64,000 bases of DNA, taken from contig DATNQD010000064.1 in the NCBI GenBank assembly GCA_036702865.1, positions 124,001 to 188,000 on the forward strand. Direction: 5' to 3'. Numbering within the stretch: the stretch's first letter is position 1; the number at the start of each line of letters is the position of its first letter. The DNA comes from Trichocoleus sp. (lineage in GTDB: Bacteria > Cyanobacteriota > Cyanobacteriia > Elainellales > Elainellaceae). Both the position numbers and the translations under genes were made by a program. The notes below the pieces were generated by a model. That model ran no database searches and was not told the DNA's origin. It worked only from the letters and a program-made list of their open reading frames with translations. Below, one piece after another: positions 61,686 through 64,000 of this stretch.

Positions 61686-62525
61686 TTAGCGCATTGCCGA
61701 TAGCGGATTCAGCCAAAGCAGCAGAATTTGCTTGAGTTGGTTCAGATCGCGGTAAAACTCCTGACGCATGAACTGCCCGATCGCATCAAACGGTGAAAAC
61801 TCGGTTCCGGGTTTCCAGTTGACATCTTGTCCCAGCGGGGTCAGGTGGTTGCCGCGCAAAATTTTAACGCTGGTCATCTCAGGGAATCGCGGTTCTAGCG
61901 CCATCGTCAGTGGTTTAGTCTGGTCGATGTCGTCGTTGTTGAACTTAATCAGCAGATTTCGCTTGACCTGATATTGCTCTGCAATAAGTTGGTTTGTTTC
62001 TTCTGGCGAAGGCGTGAATTCCATATCAAACGCAGCAATTTGAGGCAGCATGGGATTCTTCATCTGAGACAGAAATTGCGACGTGAGGCGAGAAAACTCT
62101 GTCAGCTGCTCCACTAATGGAATCGATCGCTTGGCTGGATAGTTATTAAACGAAATTAAAATATTTCCGGCTCGCTCCTGCGGAAACAGGCTGCCAATCA
62201 GCAAATGGAGCTTACAGCCCATGCTGTGCCCAATCCCGTAGATCGGCAGAGAGCGGTTGCGAAGAATTTGAGTCTGCACCTGATCGATCGCCAGATTCGA
62301 GAGCCGCAAAACCCGCTGCGCGATCGTCGTATGATCCATTGTGTTTACAAAAGGCGTTGCGATAATCACATAGCCCTGCATTGCCAGAAATTCCAGCAAA
62401 CTCCGATAAGTGACATGGGGAGCCGTTGCCACAAATGCCCCCCCCAAAAAATGAATGATGGCGATCGGTCGGGGTGGAACCAGAACCCAGTTGCCGTAAA
62501 TTTCTTGCCACTCCATACGATTCAT
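61686..62525 (-). CDS. DUF1350 family protein (alpha/beta hydrolase-like)
   Basis: A 279-residue protein, start taken at ATG 62525 (MNRMEWQEIYGNWVLVPP); the open frame begins at 62624 but would overlap the upstream gene. It is the DUF1350 family of cyanobacteria and plastids. The core resembles an alpha/beta hydrolase: IAIIHFLGGAFVATAPHVTY, then PIYGIGHSMGCKLHLLIG with the Ser-containing elbow (GHSMG), and late VKILRGNHLTPLG with a His. The function is not known. The start is 43 bases after the stop of the preceding gene, so co-transcription is likely. Confidence 0.82.
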   Translation of the reverse strand: MNRMEWQEIYGNWVLVPPRPIAIIHFLGGAFVATAPHVTYRSLLEFLAMQGYVIIATPFVNTMDHTTIAQRVLRLSNLAIDQVQTQILRNRSLPIYGIGHSMGCKLHLLIGSLFPQERAGNILISFNNYPAKRSIPLVEQLTEFSRLTSQFLSQMKNPMLPQIAAFDMEFTPSPEETNQLIAEQYQVKRNLLIKFNNDDIDQTKPLTMALEPRFPEMTSVKILRGNHLTPLGQDVNWKPGTEFSPFDAIGQFMRQEFYRDLNQLKQILLLWLNPLSAMR

Positions 62526-62568
62526 GCCTTGCTTCACATCTCTTGATGGTATATCAGGAGACAGGATG

Positions 62569-63207
62569 TTAGGTGCCCCACGTCTCTTCTTTTGGCCACC
62601 GCCAGTTATAGCGATTCCACTCATACACGCCCTGAATCTCGTACTCTAAGCCATTGCTGAAGCGAACCGTGCAACTCGTTTGGGAGGAATCAGCACCAGA
62701 AGCACTGCTGCCACCAGACAAAGCCACCACCGTACAGGGAAACCATTCGCGGCTACAGGGTCCATCGTCCTGCACCCATTCCCAAAGCCCGTTGGAAACT
62801 TCCACGCGATCGCCCACCGATAACATCATGCTGATCTCGTCAGCGTAGGCGGCGATATGAACGGGTTGAACCTGCTCTAGCCACTGCAAGCCATAACGCT
62901 CGCGGATAAACTGCATTTCGCCAGAATCATTGCCCTGAAGCCAGTCATTGAGGAGTTGGGCTTTCCACGATCGATTTTGCTGATTTTGCGCCTGGATGAA
63001 GCGAAGAAAGGATTGTCTTTGGCTGCGGGTGAGATCGTTGAGTGGATTGGAGCTAGTTGAGCCGATCGCTTCAGAAGCCGATTGTGGCAGGGGGTTCAGT
63101 AAGGCTTGGAGCAGAATTTGCTGCTGTGCCGCAGTCAGGGGGCATCCAGCATTTACACATTCGCCAAATGCAGTTCTTAAAGCAGCCTCTAACTCCAAGG
63201 GGGACAT
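62569..63207 (-). CDS. Conserved cyanobacterial hypothetical protein
   Basis: A 212-residue cytosolic protein of unknown function. Residues 1-50 are helical (SPLELEAALRTAFGEC, LTAAQQQILLQALL), followed by a Ser/Asn-rich linker, a helical part (SQRQSFLRFIQAQNQQ, then KAQLLNDWLQG) and, from about 125, a beta-rich domain (VGDRVEVSNGLWEWVQD, CTVRFSNGLEYEIQGVYEW) that resembles an SH3-like or Tudor-type barrel by its Trp- and Gly-rich strands. It probably shares a transcript with the DUF1350 gene downstream. Confidence 0.6.
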   Translation of the reverse strand: MSPLELEAALRTAFGECVNAGCPLTAAQQQILLQALLNPLPQSASEAIGSTSSNPLNDLTRSQRQSFLRFIQAQNQQNRSWKAQLLNDWLQGNDSGEMQFIRERYGLQWLEQVQPVHIAAYADEISMMLSVGDRVEVSNGLWEWVQDDGPCSREWFPCTVVALSGGSSASGADSSQTSCTVRFSNGLEYEIQGVYEWNRYNWRWPKEETWGT

Positions 63208-63341
63208 AGCTTAATCGATCGTCACATCTGAATAGCTTAAGCTTAATTCTCACTTAACCCGCTTCATGGTTGCTACTCCAATCGGATGCAAGATAACGGT
63301 ATGCTAATTTTTATGAAGATCCTTCGTTTCTCTCACACGCT

Positions 63342-63818
63342 ATGAGCTTTGAAATCCCAGAGTCGATCAAGGTTTGGAGTCAGTTTGGACATCCGGTGCT
63401 GATGTGGGTTTTGTTCGCTGCCACGATTTATGCTGCCTATCTTGGCTTTCAGTGGCGGCGTGCCCGTACCTCAGAGGGTGATGCGAAAAAAGAACTTTTA
63501 AAGGGCAGATTCAACATCCGGCATCATCAACTCGGGGCAATTCTGCTGGCAACGATGGTACTAGGGACGATCGGCGGTATGGCAGTCACCTACATTAATA
63601 ACGGCAAGCTGTTTGTCGGTCCACATTTGCTGGCAGGGTTGGGGATGACAGGGCTAATTGCCACTTCCGCTTCCCTGACGCCGTTTATGCAAAAGGGAAA
63701 TGATTGGGCAAGAGTAACGCATATTGCGCTAAACGTGGTGCTGGTGGCTCTGTTTGGCTGGCAGGCAGTCACGGGAGTGCAAATTGTGCAGCGGATTTTA
63801 GAACGGATGGCAGGTTAA
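63342..63818 (+). CDS. DUF4079 family membrane protein
   Basis: A 158-residue membrane protein with four hydrophobic segments, around 17-35, 64-86, 92-110 and 122-143. His residues at the ends of the first and second segments (QFGHPVLMWVL, NIRHHQLGAIL) and later (GPHLLAGLG, THIALNVVLV) resemble the haem-ligand pattern of cytochrome b561-type proteins. The DUF4079 family is common in cyanobacteria. The function is not known. Confidence 0.82.
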   Translation: MSFEIPESIKVWSQFGHPVLMWVLFAATIYAAYLGFQWRRARTSEGDAKKELLKGRFNIRHHQLGAILLATMVLGTIGGMAVTYINNGKLFVGPHLLAGLGMTGLIATSASLTPFMQKGNDWARVTHIALNVVLVALFGWQAVTGVQIVQRILERMAG

Positions 63819-63851
63819 GATCACGCTTCTTCTAAATTTAGTTGTAATATC

Positions 63852-63893
63852 CGGGTAGGTTTTGCAGAATGTGATTCTGGTTGAGCCTGCCCG
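63852..63893 (+). terminator. Two-tier hairpin after DUF4079 gene
   Basis: Outer stem CGGGTAGG (63852-63859) with CCTGCCCG (63886-63893), one G-U pair; inner stem CAGAAT (63865-63870) with ATTCTG (63874-63879), loop GTG. TTTGCTTT follows. Probably a terminator for the DUF4079 gene, or a leader structure for the next gene 37 bases on. Confidence 0.5.
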
Positions 63894-63929
63894 TTTGCTT
63901 TCGCTAAAAACTGTTCTCCGAGAAAAGAT

Positions 63930-64000
63930 ATGCAGGATGAGATTTTAAGAAAAGAGCAGGAATTTCACGATCGCTGGGCATCCATCATTGATGTGGAGGG
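63930..64000 (+). CDS. Start of an unidentified gene, cut by the window edge
   Basis: An ATG frame of 23 codons open to the right edge. It begins MQDEILRKEQEFHDRWAS. This opening is like that of some class I SAM-dependent methyltransferases, where a short EFHDRWA helix precedes the SAM motif, but no catalytic motif is in view. GAGAAAAG precedes the ATG. Function is therefore only a suggestion. Confidence 0.5.
   Translation, partial: MQDEILRKEQEFHDRWASIIDVE

Noticed and set aside
1-64000. tRNA, rRNA or CRISPR array
   Set aside because: No tRNA T-arm with a matching fold, no rRNA segment, and no regular spacer-repeat pattern was seen in any intergenic gap.

Overview
The window reads as chromosomal DNA of a filamentous cyanobacterium. 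The evidence is the photosystem II assembly lipoprotein Psb27, a FutA-type iron-binding protein, a PEP-CTERM protein, several families largely seen in cyanobacteria (DUF1350, DUF2358, DUF3352, DUF4079, an oxidoreductase-SelD fusion), and very frequent copies of the HIP1 octamer GCGATCGC and its variants. A Leptolyngbya-like lineage is plausible, but the genus cannot be fixed from this sequence alone. I saw no rRNA, tRNA, CRISPR array, prophage or intact insertion sequence.

Layout. 0-8 kb: the end of a nuclease/phosphatase-fold protein, cardiolipin synthase, an aldo/keto reductase, the oxidoreductase-SelD fusion, and a HerA-type ATPase followed by a small membrane protein. 8-16 kb: a GAF sensor kinase, an SRPBCC protein, a deoxyribosyltransferase-like protein, a double-AAA (CDC48-like) ATPase and two alpha/beta hydrolases. 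16-29 kb: a gene-poor accessory stretch with secreted or surface proteins (PEP-CTERM, LEA-like, CAP, DUF4347/RTX), a short-chain dehydrogenase, a GspE/PilB ATPase, a DUF3352 protein and a pair of MITE-like repeats. 29-36 kb: two large signalling proteins on the minus strand, a kinase-FGE fusion and a kinase-WD40-WD40-FHA-kinase protein. 36-45 kb: GNAT, DUF2358, a PAS/GAF sensor kinase, psb27, map, a cupredoxin and a complete Ni/Co ECF transporter (cbiM, PDGLE protein, cbiQ, cbiO). 45-55 kb: futA, SRPBCC, malic enzyme, a small AT-richer group (SnoaL, GNAT, LuxR, DUF6220, MAPEG), then the serA-prmA pair. 55-64 kb: a TolC-like protein, mutS, small conserved proteins, an XRE regulator with a palindromic operator, DUF1350, DUF4079 and the start of one more gene.

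The most unusual feature is the 29-36 kb locus. All three kinase-like domains lack the catalytic aspartate of the HRD motif (it is Asn, Asn and Ser) while all keep the metal-binding Asp of DFG/DYG. They are joined to an FGE/C-type-lectin-like domain, two seven-bladed WD40 propellers and an FHA phosphothreonine-binding domain. This suggests a pseudokinase scaffold rather than a classical phosphorylating kinase pair; that is an inference from motifs.

Other items worth a second look are a 9-residue tandem repeat at the N-terminus of the double-AAA ATPase, two 95-106 bp TA-bounded inverted-repeat elements flanking the PEP-CTERM gene, an 18-bp perfect palindrome before the XRE gene, and a 55-codon membrane ORF at 60769-60936. 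Most of the rest is ordinary housekeeping content.
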